DNA from: Henckelia pumila
Taxonomy: Eukaryota; Streptophyta; Magnoliopsida; Lamiales; Gesneriaceae
Length of the DNA: 64,000 nucleotides
NCBI RefSeq assembly: GCF_033568475.1
Contig: NC_133123.1
Location: forward strand, 2,294,001 to 2,358,000
Direction of reading: 5' to 3'
The translations under genes and the position numbers were made by a program. Below, one piece after another: positions 34,492-46,456 of the stretch (its first letter is position 1; every line of letters begins with the position of its first letter). The notes below the pieces were generated by a model. That model made no database searches, was not told the origin of the DNA, and worked only from the letters and a program-made list of their open reading frames with translations.

Positions 34492-37406
34492 TATACACAC
34501 ACTCTATGTACCCCGTTGTACTGTAATTAATGATGAGATCGTGACACTCGGATAATAAAATTATTCGAAAAATGAAGATCGAGTTTTCGTGATCCTAAAT
34601 TGAACAAATTAAATGGCTACCTTGGACCAAATCCTCTTTATTAAAATGAAATGGGCTTGTACTTAGACGTTAAATGATTTACCAAAACTAAGAACCAGAA
34701 TCAAATAAGTGGTAGTTTAGTAATAAAATGAGATGGGTTCCCAGTTGTGATCTTGGGCCTATAAGGAAGACCAAATCCAATAATGTAAACTTATTTAATT
34801 TTCGGCCCAATAATAAATTATTAAATAAGTTCCTTTAAGGTGAATCCGATTTAATTTTATGACGATAACCAAAACCGAACCGAAGAGATCGATGTAAGCT
34901 AAATTATAAATATTTAAAAAAAAAAGGAAAAGAAAAAGAAAGAATGTCCGAAACAACTGAAAAAATATAAGCTAACTCAGCGCTGCAACCACCAACTCAT
35001 TAATAATTATATATAATTGTCATATTTCATCTACTTTTTTAAATTTTAAAATTAAAATTATTATTTTATATTTATCTAAATATTTATATCACTCCTAACT
35101 TAAAAAATATATTTTAGAAATCATGGATTTAAAATATTATTCTATCTAACATAAAAAATGTTGTACAATGATCGATCATTAGTATTATCTATATACTATT
35201 TATTAAAATTAAAATCTTTTTTTTACCAACCAACTTTGTGTTGGGACGCAATAATTGTCCTTATGTTGGATGAACGATTGAACCATGACATTTGTATTGC
35301 CGTGCGCTTTAAAAAATTTGAGTTGAATCATTACCACAAGTTATAACTTTTGCTAAAACGACAAAAGTTTGGTCCTAAACTTTTGTGTAGTGGTGAAACT
35401 TTTTTACAAGTCCCAAAATATCATTTAACGATCCAACTATATATATTAAATTTTTCTTTATATTTTATTTCCTCTCCTCTCCTACCATTTCATTTTTTTT
35501 AATTAATAATTTCAACCATGTGTCCATGCAGTAGAGGTTTCATCTCCTTGTCTTTGAAATTAAATTATATACGAATTTTAAGCAACTTAATTCGTAGACA
35601 TGCATGTAAAAACTTGTGAACATAACACATCTTCTCGATCATTTTCTAGTTGAAAGCACTACTTTTATGCTAGTGATCAAATCGAACGATGATCTGTTGA
35701 TATCCCGTATCCGTTGTTGGTGTTTCTATTATAAATTATTGGCCTTAGAATTGTCTCATTTTTGTGCTGCAACATGTAGAATACTTTCCCCATGTTCTCC
35801 TTCCTTAATGGCGTGGTTATTTCTTTGCAGTTCCATATATAGCTGGAATTAGTGCATTTTCTTTATTTTAAGTTCCAAAAAAGCTGTCACTTGAAAGTTT
35901 TTGCTTGTTGATAATTATGATCTGGAAGTTATAAGCATATTGTTATTATAAATAAATCCCTATGCTGTCCTAATTACCAGCAGCGCAGAGGCCAGCCAAT
36001 TCTTCTGATGATCTTTTATATAAAAAGTTAATAGATGTGAGTAACATATATATTTTTTTCAAAACACGCGAGTTTATTCCCCTTATATGTGTTATTGGTC
36101 TATTTCGCGCAGCAAAAACTGTAGTCTGCACCTGTAGACTTGGCAGCCAATTTATTGGAAAAGCTAGCTCAAGGATGTTAGATATATATGTGCATTTAAT
36201 CACCCTAATTTAACATAATTTGATGCGACTTTCATATGACATATCCAAGTCTGGATTTTATTAATTAGAGGTACTATTGGGGACACTCGTTACGACTTTT
36301 TACTTCCCACAAGTATGTTGCTTGTGTTGGCAGGCAGGCGCATTTAACTTTAATTGGTGATGCGTTGAGCCCATCAATAAAGACTTGGCTCACCAGCTAG
36401 TGTTAATGTTCACTCTTTTGCTAAGGATATATAGGAAATTAGGAATAATTAATGAGCTCATCGATAAAAAAAAATTTAATAAGATTTTTTAAATTCATCT
36501 AAATTAAAACCCTAAACTAATATCAACGAGAAAAAGGTTTCAGTACTAGCTATATACGTACGTACCTTAATAAACAAAATTTTGTTTTGGTTTCAACTCT
36601 CATCGGCCATTGGACATATATATATGTAACTTTTAATGTGCCTAGAAAATCAATCAATATATTTGCAAAAAAAAAAAAAAAAATCTAACAGTACTGAAAG
36701 ATTGGATGGAATCATATATATGTTTCTTTTTTTTAAAAAAAAAAAAAACAACAAATTAAGAAATCGAATGGTGCATGCCATATTCTTTTTGTAGCATGCG
36801 TTAATTTAAATTGAATGTGCTGTGAGATTCAACGTAACTGCTTGCACGTTACATGTATATATCGGTCATAAATGGTTTGAGAAATTTTGGAGAAATGAAA
36901 TATAAACAAGTTGTGATAATAATTAAATGCATTGGGGATATCAATCTATAAATGTTGTTGAAGAATAGAAGTTTCTGATTTCATGAATTCACTTATCCCG
37001 GTGGTACCATAATCATGGGATGGATCTCTCAAGAAATATGTATATATATATTCAACTTCCTCACTGATTGTGATGCAAAGCAATCAGATTCGTACATCAA
37101 TGTATTAATTAATTAATTAATCCAGCTGGGTGGCTTATTAATGCAAGTTTGGAAAGTATTCGTGAAGGCGACGGCACTTTTAATTAAGATATATAATTGC
37201 AATTATAAATCTCTGGATTATTTATTAACACATGCATGCACTAATTATGCAGCATAGTTTGCTTAATTTCTCTACGTGTTTGACCATCCCGTATTTATTA
37301 GTTTAGTGATAATGGGAGTTTATGAGTACGTATTCGGGGGCGGTCCTGATAAAAATGTGGCACGGGACGAAGTTAAAAAATATTATCCCCTTTTATTAAT
37401 TAATAA
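33504..37406. other. AT-rich intergenic DNA, no gene recognised
   Basis: Holds the upstream region of the aspartyl protease gene and AT-rich DNA with homopolymer runs and a (TA)n/(CA)n tract at about 34457-34502. The short open frames (for example 35158-35346, 35616-35852, 35970-36203) show no recognisable protein features. A Helitron-like 5' start (tctatatactatttattaaa at about 35187) has no visible partner end. Confidence 0.55.
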
Positions 37407-37608
37407 GTGTAAATTGCTCAAAAATCCCCAATACAAACATGTTTTGCTCTGCACTCCCTAGCCACTTTTTTGTACCACATTTTTGTTAATTTGTACCACA
37501 TCTTGTATGGTTTTGTACCATATCTTATATTGTTTTGTACCATATTTTATGACTAGGGACCCCAAAGCAAAACATGTTTGCATTTGGGGATTTTTGAGAA
37601 AATTGCCC
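37407..37608. mobile_element. Mutator-like MITE, 202 bp, 9 bp target duplication
   Basis: Long inverted termini pair across a 200 bp element: left part gctcaaaaatccccaataca, and right part reverse-complemented tctcaaaaatccccaaatgc, continuing through acatgttttgct on both sides. The flanks aattaataa (37398-37406) and tattaataa (37609-37617) agree at 8 of 9 bases, the length usual for Mutator-like elements. The centre has three tandem variants of ttttgtaccatatct. No coding sequence. Confidence 0.8.
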
Positions 37609-38405
37609 TATTAATAATGTGTGTGTATATATTATATAATATATTATTAAAGAACATACACATTAAAAAGAATTTTACACGTAGTTTCTCAAAATAAATT
37701 ATTCAACAACTAATATTATTTAAAATTAACTCTTATTACATTTTTTAAAACAAATTCGTCATTTTTTTGACATTTTTTATGAATATTTGTGCAATAATGA
37801 AACTATTTAACTAAATTCATAAACAATATAAAATAGTACTAAATAATGAACTCAAATACGAGCAAAAAATATACGTATATATAGGAGAGAGATAATAAAT
37901 TAGTGTAATATAAATTAATAAATTAATGATGCAACAATCCATTAGTAAATGAAAAAAATGAAAAGAAACATTTTACATTTTGTAAAATTATTCAATTTTA
38001 TAACATGAAATATGAGTAATCAACATGATTTAATTGATCAATAATAAGTAAAAAAAATTTGACGGTATGTCTACCTATGATGCGACGGAGTTTTGAGATA
38101 AATTTTCGTGCATGAATTAAATTGGTTGGAGGTCCGCATGAAGAAATGAGATAGAAGTTGAACAGAGTTAGTGAACCATGATAGTTTGTGTTGATTTAAC
38201 ATTTTAACTCATTTGAAGCAAGATTTTTGTCATAAAAAAATATTCACGATTTTTTTTATTTTGTTATATCACTATTTATTAATTAAATTTATTTGGATAT
38301 TAATTTAAATACTAATATTTTAAAAATAATCGGGGATCCATCTCAAAGTGGGGCTCTGGTCGGTCGCCCGGCCCGTCCTACCTTAGAGTCGCCACTGTAT
38401 GTATG

Positions 38406-38442
<37 letters not shown>

Positions 38443-38671
38443 TTACTATATTATAATTGATAAACCCATTAGAGTAACTAATTTTGGTCATTTTAATAGA
38501 TTTCCAAATTTATCCTTATAATTTTTTCAAATATATTCAATGATTAAAAGATAAAAATGTAATTTAGGATTAAAAAACTCCCACATCTTACCCCCACTAT
38601 CCCATTATCTTAATTTTTAATTATTATTTTTATAAAATTATATTATGTGCATATAACTATATATATCTATA

Positions 38672-38831
38672 GAGTTTTGCTATCCTGCTCACCCACCGTG
38701 CCCACCTAATGTGCCCACCATGAGGTGGCACTCAACTATTCGACGCACAATTCATCACATCCAATAGTTGAGTGTCACCTCATGATGGGCACATTAGGTG
38801 GGCACGGTGAGTGAGCAGGATAGCAAAATTG
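38672..38831. mobile_element. Foldback MITE, 160 bp, near-perfect palindrome
   Basis: About 65 bp arms (gagttttgctatcctgctca at the left; caattttgctatcctgctca reverse-complemented at the right) run through ccgtgcccacctaatgtgcc on both arms, around a centre of about 25 bp. The 10 bp tatatctata occurs directly on both sides (38662-38671 and 38832-38841), which fits a 9-10 bp target duplication of Mutator type, although TA-rich flanks make this less certain. Bordered by a longer (TA)n tract. Confidence 0.82.
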
Positions 38832-38835
38832 TATA

Positions 38836-38884
<49 letters not shown>

Positions 38885-39930
38885 GATCAGAAGTATTATG
38901 TAGTATTAACATATATCTATCAAACCTTATTTAAAAAAATCTCTAGTCTCTAGCTACAAAAGATGCAAGAGAATTATATTTATTTTTAGCCTTTATATTA
39001 TGGAGTGTTGACAAGACCTCTAATGCTTCATCATTTCTTGGAAGTTGAACCACATCAGCATTTTCGATGTCACGTCAACATTCCGTAAAAACAAAAAACA
39101 CCAAAACCAAAACATAACCTAACTTACTTAACCAAAAACTAAAATTGAATACTTGCAGGACCAAAACACAAAATAGACAATTTTAAAAGAAATTTTTGGC
39201 TATTTTCTCATATTATTTCTACAATAATTATGATAATCGGCAATCATAATATATATGCCGTCCCAAAAAGGAAAAAAATATTATGTTTTGGTTTTGTGAC
39301 TTGTATGTTTTCCAAGTGTAATTATATTGTTGATAAATTCACAATTTTAGTGCACTGATTTGTTTTTGTTTTCTTTTCAATTTAGTTTTTTATGACGAAA
39401 GTATTGATGTGATATTAAAAATGATACCGTGAAATAGAAAAACAATTACATAGCATGAACCAAAAAAATGTGACGTCAATATCTGATGTGTCTAATTTAT
39501 ATCACCAAGCAATCTAATGGATAAATTGAAATAAATACAAATTAGTGTAGTAAAACAATGAATTAATCGACGTAACAAAAAATGAAATAAAACTGGAAGA
39601 TAAAAAAATATAATTTACTCCGATCATGAATGGTGAGTGATCTTTGAGGCGTGGCGTGGGAATCCAATTGGCTCTGAATGAGTAATAGTTTAAGGTAATC
39701 GAGGCATGCATGCATGGGGTTTAGCTAGGTTTGGATTGGAACGTGTACATTGTCACGGACTTTAAGGATTTTGCTTTCTCTTTTTACGCTTCTCTCACGT
39801 GTTTAATCCCTGCTTCCACCTTCAAACGCTCTATATTTGTTATTTGTCGGCCGTTCCGAAATAATCCAACAATTTTTAAATGTTTTTATTATATATATAT
39901 ACAGTACTCACTCGTGCATGCACCAATAAT

Positions 39931-40514
39931 TAGGGGTATCAAAATTCAACCTAATCCGTCAATCTGAAACGAGTTGACCCGAAAAAAATCGAGTTAAAGT
40001 TGAAGGTTTTTGGGTTAGGGCCAGTCGAATCAGGTTGATCCAAAAAAATTAATTGGGTTCGGGTCAACCCGGGTTGACCCGAAGATTTTTTTAATTAGTA
40101 CTATTATTTTTTTATAAAATTAATAAAAATTTGCTACATTTTTATACATGTATATATATGTTTGAAAATTTTTATTGTGTATTAATATAATAGATTTTCG
40201 TCATTTAATATTTATTTTGTATAATTTTTATTTTTTTATTGTAATTATACTTTAAATTTTATACAAATAGGTTTTCAAATTTACATTATATATAAACTTA
40301 GATTTTGTTATAATGTGATTAAATTAAATATTACTATTTTTATTGTGTGTTTGAATTTTTATTTAATTATTTTGTTAAAAAAATAAAAATAAAAAAATCG
40401 GGTTGATCGGGTTAGTCGGGTTAGCCGAGTTCAAGTTAGAGTTGAGAAAATTTTAAAAAATATTTTTGCCAACCCGACCCGAACCCACCTGATTCACCCG
40501 AATTGACACCCCTA
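39931..40514. mobile_element. hAT-like MITE, 584 bp
   Basis: Left end taggggtatcaaaattcaac; right end reverse-complemented taggggtgtcaattcgggtg. The flanks ccaataat and ccattatt match at 6 of 8. Subterminal GGGTTGACCCG-type repeats occur at both ends around an AT-rich, non-coding interior. Confidence 0.78.
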
Positions 40515-41198
40515 CCATTATTAATGTATTTCATACACATCAACATCACGAAAATATATTTTTATTTTAATTTAATATGTAATATATATATTAGTGGGAT
40601 GGGTAGTTCATATTCTAAATAATTTATTGTGAAACTTACGAAATATTGAAGGCACATAAAAAATATTGGGGTTTTTTCATGTAGCAAGAAAAAACATGAT
40701 ATTTCAATGCCAAATTTGTTGAAAGATGAGTACTATTAATTAATCAAGCTCAAAGGACTAATGAATGACCCAAAACTCATCCACCAAATCGGAGTTACTT
40801 AACCTAGTATATCTAACCATTTATATTTAATTTATTGCTACTGACGATCAAAACACATGTGAAATATGTCTAGCTAACATAATAAAATAAAATTATATAA
40901 ATAAAAAATGAGGAATATAATGAATAAAGAAATATATAGAATGTAAACAAATTGAAAAAAAAAACCGAGAAGTACGGTTTAGAATCTCTCTCAAACACTA
41001 CTTAAGTAGTTTTTTTAATTCTTAAATTGAAGATGATAATGGATTTATTAAAGTGTAGTTTTGATTTTGATCTATTTCCCCTTTATCCCAAACAATATAA
41101 ATGAATGATTATTTTTATAAGTTAGATATGTAATTTGAAATTGATATCGTATTAACGAACTAAATCAGTTAATATATATATAGCCATATAGGTATCTC

Positions 41199-41243
<45 letters not shown>
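40515..41243. other. AT-rich intergenic DNA
   Basis: No gene or RNA recognised. Ends in a (TA)n tract at about 41205-41242. Confidence 0.5.
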
Positions 41244-41246
<3 letters not shown>

Positions 41247-41370
41247 TTCTTTTATGGTGTCCAACACTATATGTCCACTTCATGCCCAACACTATATACC
41301 GGTCAACTCATCTATTGTACATGGTGGCCATGAAGTGGGAATATAGTGTTGGGCACCATAAAAAAAACTC
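41244..41370. mobile_element. Foldback MITE, 127 bp, in (TA)n
   Basis: Inverted arms of about 42 bp: gagttcttttatggtgtcca at the left and gagttttttttatggtgccc reverse-complemented at the right, extending through caacactata and cacttcatg. TA repeats lie on both sides (41205-41242 and 41373-41395). It begins GAGTT like the element at 38672, suggesting a related group. Confidence 0.78.
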
Positions 41371-41395
41371 AATATATATATATATATATATATAT

Positions 41396-42709
41396 AGTAT
41401 AAATCGGTGAATACCATGATTTTTTCGGTGCACAGTGCACTTTACACAACAGACCTTGTTTAATTTGTTTCATAAATTCTTGTTGAACTTGAATCCATAT
41501 ATGTCATATATATACATGTAACCATCTACACTACCTTCGCCCATTTGGAATTTGTATCTTACGTGGTACTTTTCTTTTTTGAATGGCTTACGTGATACTT
41601 TTCTAATATGCGTTTAAACCTAGGATTCTCAATTTTTCCATTCAAGAGTTGATCACAATTTATCCAAACTATATATACATACATATATATATATATATAG
41701 ACACACACATACAGAAGACCATATTAAAGAAATTATTTATAAAGCAGCTAGCTCCAACTTGGTCAAATAAGTTGAGAATTAATTTCTCAACATGTTGCCT
41801 GTAAAAGGGAAAGTGACAGTAGAATTTCAATAGAAAATATTGAAATTTGAATTTTCATCAGTCAAAGTTCTTCCCTTGTAACAAGTTGGCTAATCCACAT
41901 ACAGACAATGGATCCGATAAATATTAATTTTATTTTATGTCCTTTTGTTTGTACACAAAATGTGATTTTATGTATTTTCTTGGCAGCAACCAGATTAACT
42001 AATAAAAATTAGTTGGATGTCCACACCTTATGCAACACTTACGCTTGGAGAAAGGAATAAATTGGAATGAAATAAATTCCATTCATTATTCTTATCTTGA
42101 CTCTGACCCGGCCCGTACGTGTATATGTCTCTATGCAAATTTTGTCACATATACAATCATATAATATAGTAAATTCAGATTAATAAATAAATTTTTTAAA
42201 GATAAATGGGTGATGAGTAATTGACAGTGGAGCAGATATTCATGATTTATCTGCGGCGAATTTTGGGATGAATAGGTCTCCTGTTCAACCAACATTTATT
42301 TCATAAAATCTAATAATTTTCACTTCTTCAGCTACATGAAACACAATACCCCTAGCTAATTTCTATTATAATATAACAGTAAAACCTTGGTTTCTTCTTC
42401 ATACAAAAGAAAGTAATATATATATATCCTCCTAAATCCTAAGTCTAAGCTCTAGTTATCGTAGAAATTAAACTGAATACAAGCTCATGTATATGATTAA
42501 TTCTCTCTAGTTATAATTATAATATATTCTAACTTAAACTTTACCTCTCTCTATTTGTGCGTGTTCTGGCTTCTTTTTAATACCCACTCGAATTGTGTGC
42601 ATTTCACCCGCAAAAGTTGGCTGAACCATCTTCTTCTCCTATATGATCACTTGCTTGTCCTTTACCTTTTGCATTGAAGCAACAAAACTCAAAACCCTAA
42701 TCAAGAAAG
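41396..42709. other. Upstream region of the NAC gene
   Basis: AT-rich; no other gene recognised. The promoter and untranslated leader of the SOMBRERO-like gene should lie in the last several hundred bases. Confidence 0.5.
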
Positions 42710-43125
42710 GTTTGCTTCTTCCTTTTATTCTAATTACTCTTTCTCTTCAAATTAGAAACATGAACTAGTAAATTCAGGTTGCCTGTTTTCTTTGTTGGGT
42801 TTTCTTTCCTGAATTTATCTGCGCCGTCTGGTTCCGTTTTTGTCTTCGTTTCCCTGTCGAAAGATGTAACTAGTGATATTTTGGCAACCTTAGCTAAAAC
42901 TTGAGTTTAATTCTCATGGGTCTGGAACGCCACAAACAAACCCTAGACGAAAGATTCATCAATCCATCTTTAGGGTTTTGTTGGTGCTTGCTTTTTTCTT
43001 CTTTTTAATTTCTTGCCATGATACATATATATCCTATAAATTCTATTGATTTTTTTTTTCTTTTATTAATTACTGTACGTGCTTTGATATATCCTTATGC
43101 ATGCGTGTGGGACATTAACCTGCAG
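42710..43125 (+). other. Probable 5' UTR intron of the NAC gene
   Basis: A donor-like tcaagaaag|gtttgc at 42709/42710 and an acceptor-like ttaacctgcag ending at 43125 flank a T-rich stretch. Splicing would place atataatcaaaag directly before the start codon and remove an in-frame upstream ATG at 43097. Confidence 0.5.
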
Positions 43126-43138
43126 ATATAATCAAAAG

Positions 43139-44848
43139 ATGATGCGTGGAAACGGGGAGCTATCGGTGCCACCAGGTTTCCGATTTCATCCAACAGACGA
43201 GGAATTGTTATATTACTACCTGAGGAAGAAGGTGTCCTATGAACCCATTGACTTGGATGTTATTCGGGAAGTCGACCTCAACAAACTCGAGCCTTGGGAC
43301 CTCAAAGGTTAACCCTCAAAATAATTGTTTTTTTTTTTTTTTTTTCAAATCTTGTGTTTGGTTTTTTATGCATGCATCCCATGTTCAAACTCATAGTATT
43401 GATGCAAAAAATGATGCTGCAGATAAATGTAGAATCGGGTCGAGTCCCCAGAATGAATGGTACTTTTTCAGCCACAAAGACAAAAAGTATCCCACAGGAA
43501 CAAGAACCAATCGAGCCACTGCAGCGGGCTTCTGGAAGGCAACGGGTCGGGACAAGGGGATCCATATGAGTAGTTCGAAGAGAATTGGTATGAGAAAAAC
43601 CCTGGTTTTCTACACAGGACGAGCCCCTCATGGATGCAAGACTGATTGGATCATGCACGAGTATCGTTTGGATGATGATATCAATGCTCAAATCCAAGTA
43701 CTCTCTTCTCTAACTCTTTTAGTAGTTATTTGTAATCCTTTATTCTTATGTGTTTTGTGTTAGAGAAAAGCACGGTTTATTTCAACATATTTTTACAGAC
43801 ATTATTCGCATGATAGATTTAAAGGTTTTCATTTATCAATACATGCATGCGAAGTCCACTAAAAAATAATTAAACTCACATTTATTGGTAAATGTACATC
43901 GTTAGATTTATGTCAAGACAGTGTCTGTATAGGTAATATCTAACTTACCTAAAAACACTAGTAACTAAATTACTTTTATGCATATTTCAAACACAAAATA
44001 TATCAATAATACTTAAATTATTGATCGACACTATTCTTAATTAGTTACCAAAAAATCCAATTTGAGTGGGCCGGGGTATACAAATGAAACAAATTATTTG
44101 ACAATAATTTATGAATGCACATCTTCATAGCTGCTTTATAGTGTATATATATAGTGCAAACATCCAAATTTCCACACCAAATTTGACTATATATATTATA
44201 TTTTGATCATTTTCGTGAACCGAAGAAGTTTAAAAAATTGGGTGATTTGTGAAGCAGGAGGACGGATGGGTGGTGTGCAGGGTTTTCAAGAAGAAAAATC
44301 ACACGAGAGGGTTCCATCCCCAAAGCGAGGCGGATCAAGAAGATCATGATCAGCAGCAGGTGGCTGCAGCAACTAATTTCCAGGCTACCATTGCAGAATC
44401 TACTTTGGTACCTAAACAGATCATAACTACTGATCATGAATACAACATGATGAATTACGTATTTGATCCTACCAATTCCATGCATCTTCCACAGTTAACG
44501 AGCCCCGAATCAACCATTCCACCTTCTTTCTTGTCATCACTTCCGTTGATCAGTACCATGGACTTGCAGTGTACGCAGAACCTGTTGAATTTAACATCAA
44601 GTAGTACTGGAGTTGGAGGTGGAGATCATGGGCATCCTTCTGTCGCCTGCAGGGTCATGCAACACGAGCGATTTTCTGGGGACTGGACGTTCCTGGATAA
44701 GCTCCTCGCTACGCATCAAACCATGGATCAGAGTGGCAAATATCACCAGATTTCGCAAGTTTCTGATTTGGTTCCAACGGCGGCTCAGAGATTCCCATTT
44801 CCTTACCTCAACTTTGAACAAGATTTTTCTAAATATTATTCCAAGTAG
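43139..44848 (+). CDS. SMB: NAC transcription factor, SOMBRERO-like
   Basis: Three exons: 43139-43307, 43423-43697 and 44258-44848, 344 aa. The NAC domain occupies about residues 9-160 with all subdomains: [91 protein letters not shown] and [15 protein letters not shown]. In the SMB/BEARSKIN group these sequences, MHLPQL, and the C-terminal [10 protein letters not shown] and [11 protein letters not shown] blocks are diagnostic. SMB acts in the nucleus of root-cap cells, driving cap cell maturation, detachment and programmed cell death. The third exon is the transactivation region, shorter in His-rich runs than Arabidopsis SMB. The start could be 43139 or the adjacent ATG at 43142. Cys replaces the Gln usual in HGQKT; otherwise intact. 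Confidence 0.9.
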
Positions 44849-45363
44849 TTGATGATTCTTATTTTAATTCAAGAAAAAGATTGTATGAAGTCCGGCCATG
44901 ATTAACTGCGTGCAGGGACTCCAATTAAACTCTCTACCATTTTCTATTTGCACGTACGCATGCAGCGTTAAATATTCGATGTTTCAAATGTTGATCATTA
45001 AATTGTTCTTTTTGTCACAGTCTCCTTTTCTGTGGAAATTGTATTTAAGGATGCTGCTATCAAATTCATCCAGATCTCAGATTACCGATTTTGTCCAAAA
45101 TAAAATAAAAATCGTCCAATATAAACATGACATGGATCCACGTACAGGAGATATTTAAGAAATAATATTCCAAGTTCATTACAAGCGTGGATTTTGGATA
45201 CCAAGTCCAAAAACCCATTTATAGAAGAAATTTACAACACATAACATGAACATTATTTCGACCAAGAAAGAGAACCCAGAAAGATTAAATGAAGAAAAAG
45301 CTAGCTAGCAACTGGACAATCTGCAGCAAACATGGTAGGTGGAAATTAAAGTGTAAGTATTAA
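44849..45363. other. Convergent 3' region of the NAC and LEA genes
   Basis: Contains the 3' UTRs of the NAC gene (+) and the LEA gene (-). No further gene; the open frame at 44898-45158 has no recognisable content. Confidence 0.55.
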
Positions 45364-45600
45364 TTAAGCTGTGCCAGTGGCACCTAAGTCATCTTTGTGA
45401 TCATCCTTGCCGGCGCCGAAAACCGGACCTCCTTTCCCGGCGGCGTCCTCCACCTTGTCCTGTAATTTATCGATCTGGACCCCGCGCTCATCTTCCTTGG
45501 AATGAATATCCAGCCGCGTCTTGTTTTCTCCGCCCCCAACAGACTTGTACGTCGTCGCTGTGTGCGAATCCGGCGGCAGTGTTCCTTGAGCTCCCGACAT
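45364..45600 (-). CDS. Small LEA-type seed maturation protein (PM41-like)
   Basis: A single exon of 78 aa starting MSGAQGTLPPDSHTATTYKS and ending DDLGATGTA. It is hydrophilic, Gly/Asp/Lys-rich, lacks Cys and Trp, and has conserved blocks KLQDKVEDAAGKGGPVFGAG and GGENKTR shared with soybean PM41-type seed maturation proteins. These small late-embryogenesis-abundant proteins accumulate during seed drying and under water stress; they are probably disordered cytosolic protectants (family knowledge, mechanism not established). A TATA-like ataaataag (minus strand, near 45700) and two ACGTG-core motifs upstream fit ABA-responsive expression. Length matches the family; it looks functional. Confidence 0.9.
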   Translation of the reverse strand: MSGAQGTLPPDSHTATTYKSVGGGENKTRLDIHSKEDERGVQIDKLQDKVEDAAGKGGPVFGAGKDDHKDDLGATGTA

Positions 45601-45761
45601 CGATCTTTCAACAAATTAAATTAGATAGATTCAATATCTTTCTTTCGATCGGATCTGATCAAGTTCGGATGTGAATAATCGCTCTCTTGGAACTTATTTA
45701 TGCTTAGGACTCAGATTAATTGGCGGCGAATTGAATCCGCCATGCTTATCTATTATGGACG

Positions 45762-45804
45762 CACGTGGCTGCCAAACAGCTCTGTATCTCCGATCCTCCA
45801 CGTG
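45762..45804 (-). promoter_or_regulatory. ABRE/G-box-like motifs upstream of the LEA gene
   Basis: CACGTGGC at 45762-45769 and CCACGTG at 45798-45804, about 165-205 bp upstream of the LEA start codon. Two closely spaced ACGT-core elements are the usual arrangement for ABF/ABI5-type bZIP binding. Binding itself is inferred. Confidence 0.7.
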
Positions 45805-46195
45805 TTATGCATCTAGTTTCTTTTCCATTTTATTTTTTTTTAAATTATATTTCGTTGTAAAATATCATTTTCTTTTTTGTCGTTACCAACTCAATGACGG
45901 TACCGAATCCGATTCTCTACAGTGTAGAGATAAAAAGCACACGATGCTGTGGCCTGTGTGCTAATATGGCAAGTGGCACGATCTCTTTCCTCCCCTTTTT
46001 CTCTAATTATTGATTTTACTTTGTTAATTTTTTGCCCCTTTTCTCTCTAATTTTCTTTGTTTTTTTTTCCATCCTCTTTTTTCTTAATGTTTTTCTTTTT
46101 CTTTTCTCCTTTCATTCACCCAATTTCTTAAGCCAACAACTAGTAATATAATAATAATTTTTTTATAATCATTAATTTAACTTAACAAAATTAAA
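45805..46195. other. T-rich intergenic DNA
   Basis: T-rich sequence upstream of the LEA gene. Nothing recognised. Confidence 0.5.
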
Positions 46196-46456
46196 TCTTT
46201 ACTATTTATTAAATATAGGCATATTAGGGTAACTAACTTGGTATCATGGTCTATTTTTCAATTTACCCAAAATACCCTTCTTTTCATTTTTTTGTTTTCT
46301 ACATATTTCTTACTCACAATCCTCACATCTCCAATAATTCTCTTTGCCAATTTTATTTCCTTTTTCCCCCTAATTAACCTAACCTATTAAACATCAAAAT
46401 TTATATACATTGTAGTTATTATTTTACACACGCAAATGCGTGTGCACGGTTGCTAG
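46196..46456 (+). mobile_element. Short non-autonomous Helitron, 261 bp
   Basis: Starts TCTTTACTATTTATTAAATA after an A. Ends with the hairpin CACACGCAAATGCGTGTG, then CACGGTTGCTAG and a T, the expected TC...CTAG form with an A|T insertion site. It has the same size and layout as the interrupted element at 9764-12699. No coding capacity; mobilised in trans if at all. Confidence 0.82.

Noticed and set aside
38440-38660. Possible Helitron 5' end (tctttactatattataattg after a TA run)
   Set aside because: It resembles the start of the 46196 element, but no hairpin or CTAG end follows before the next MITE.
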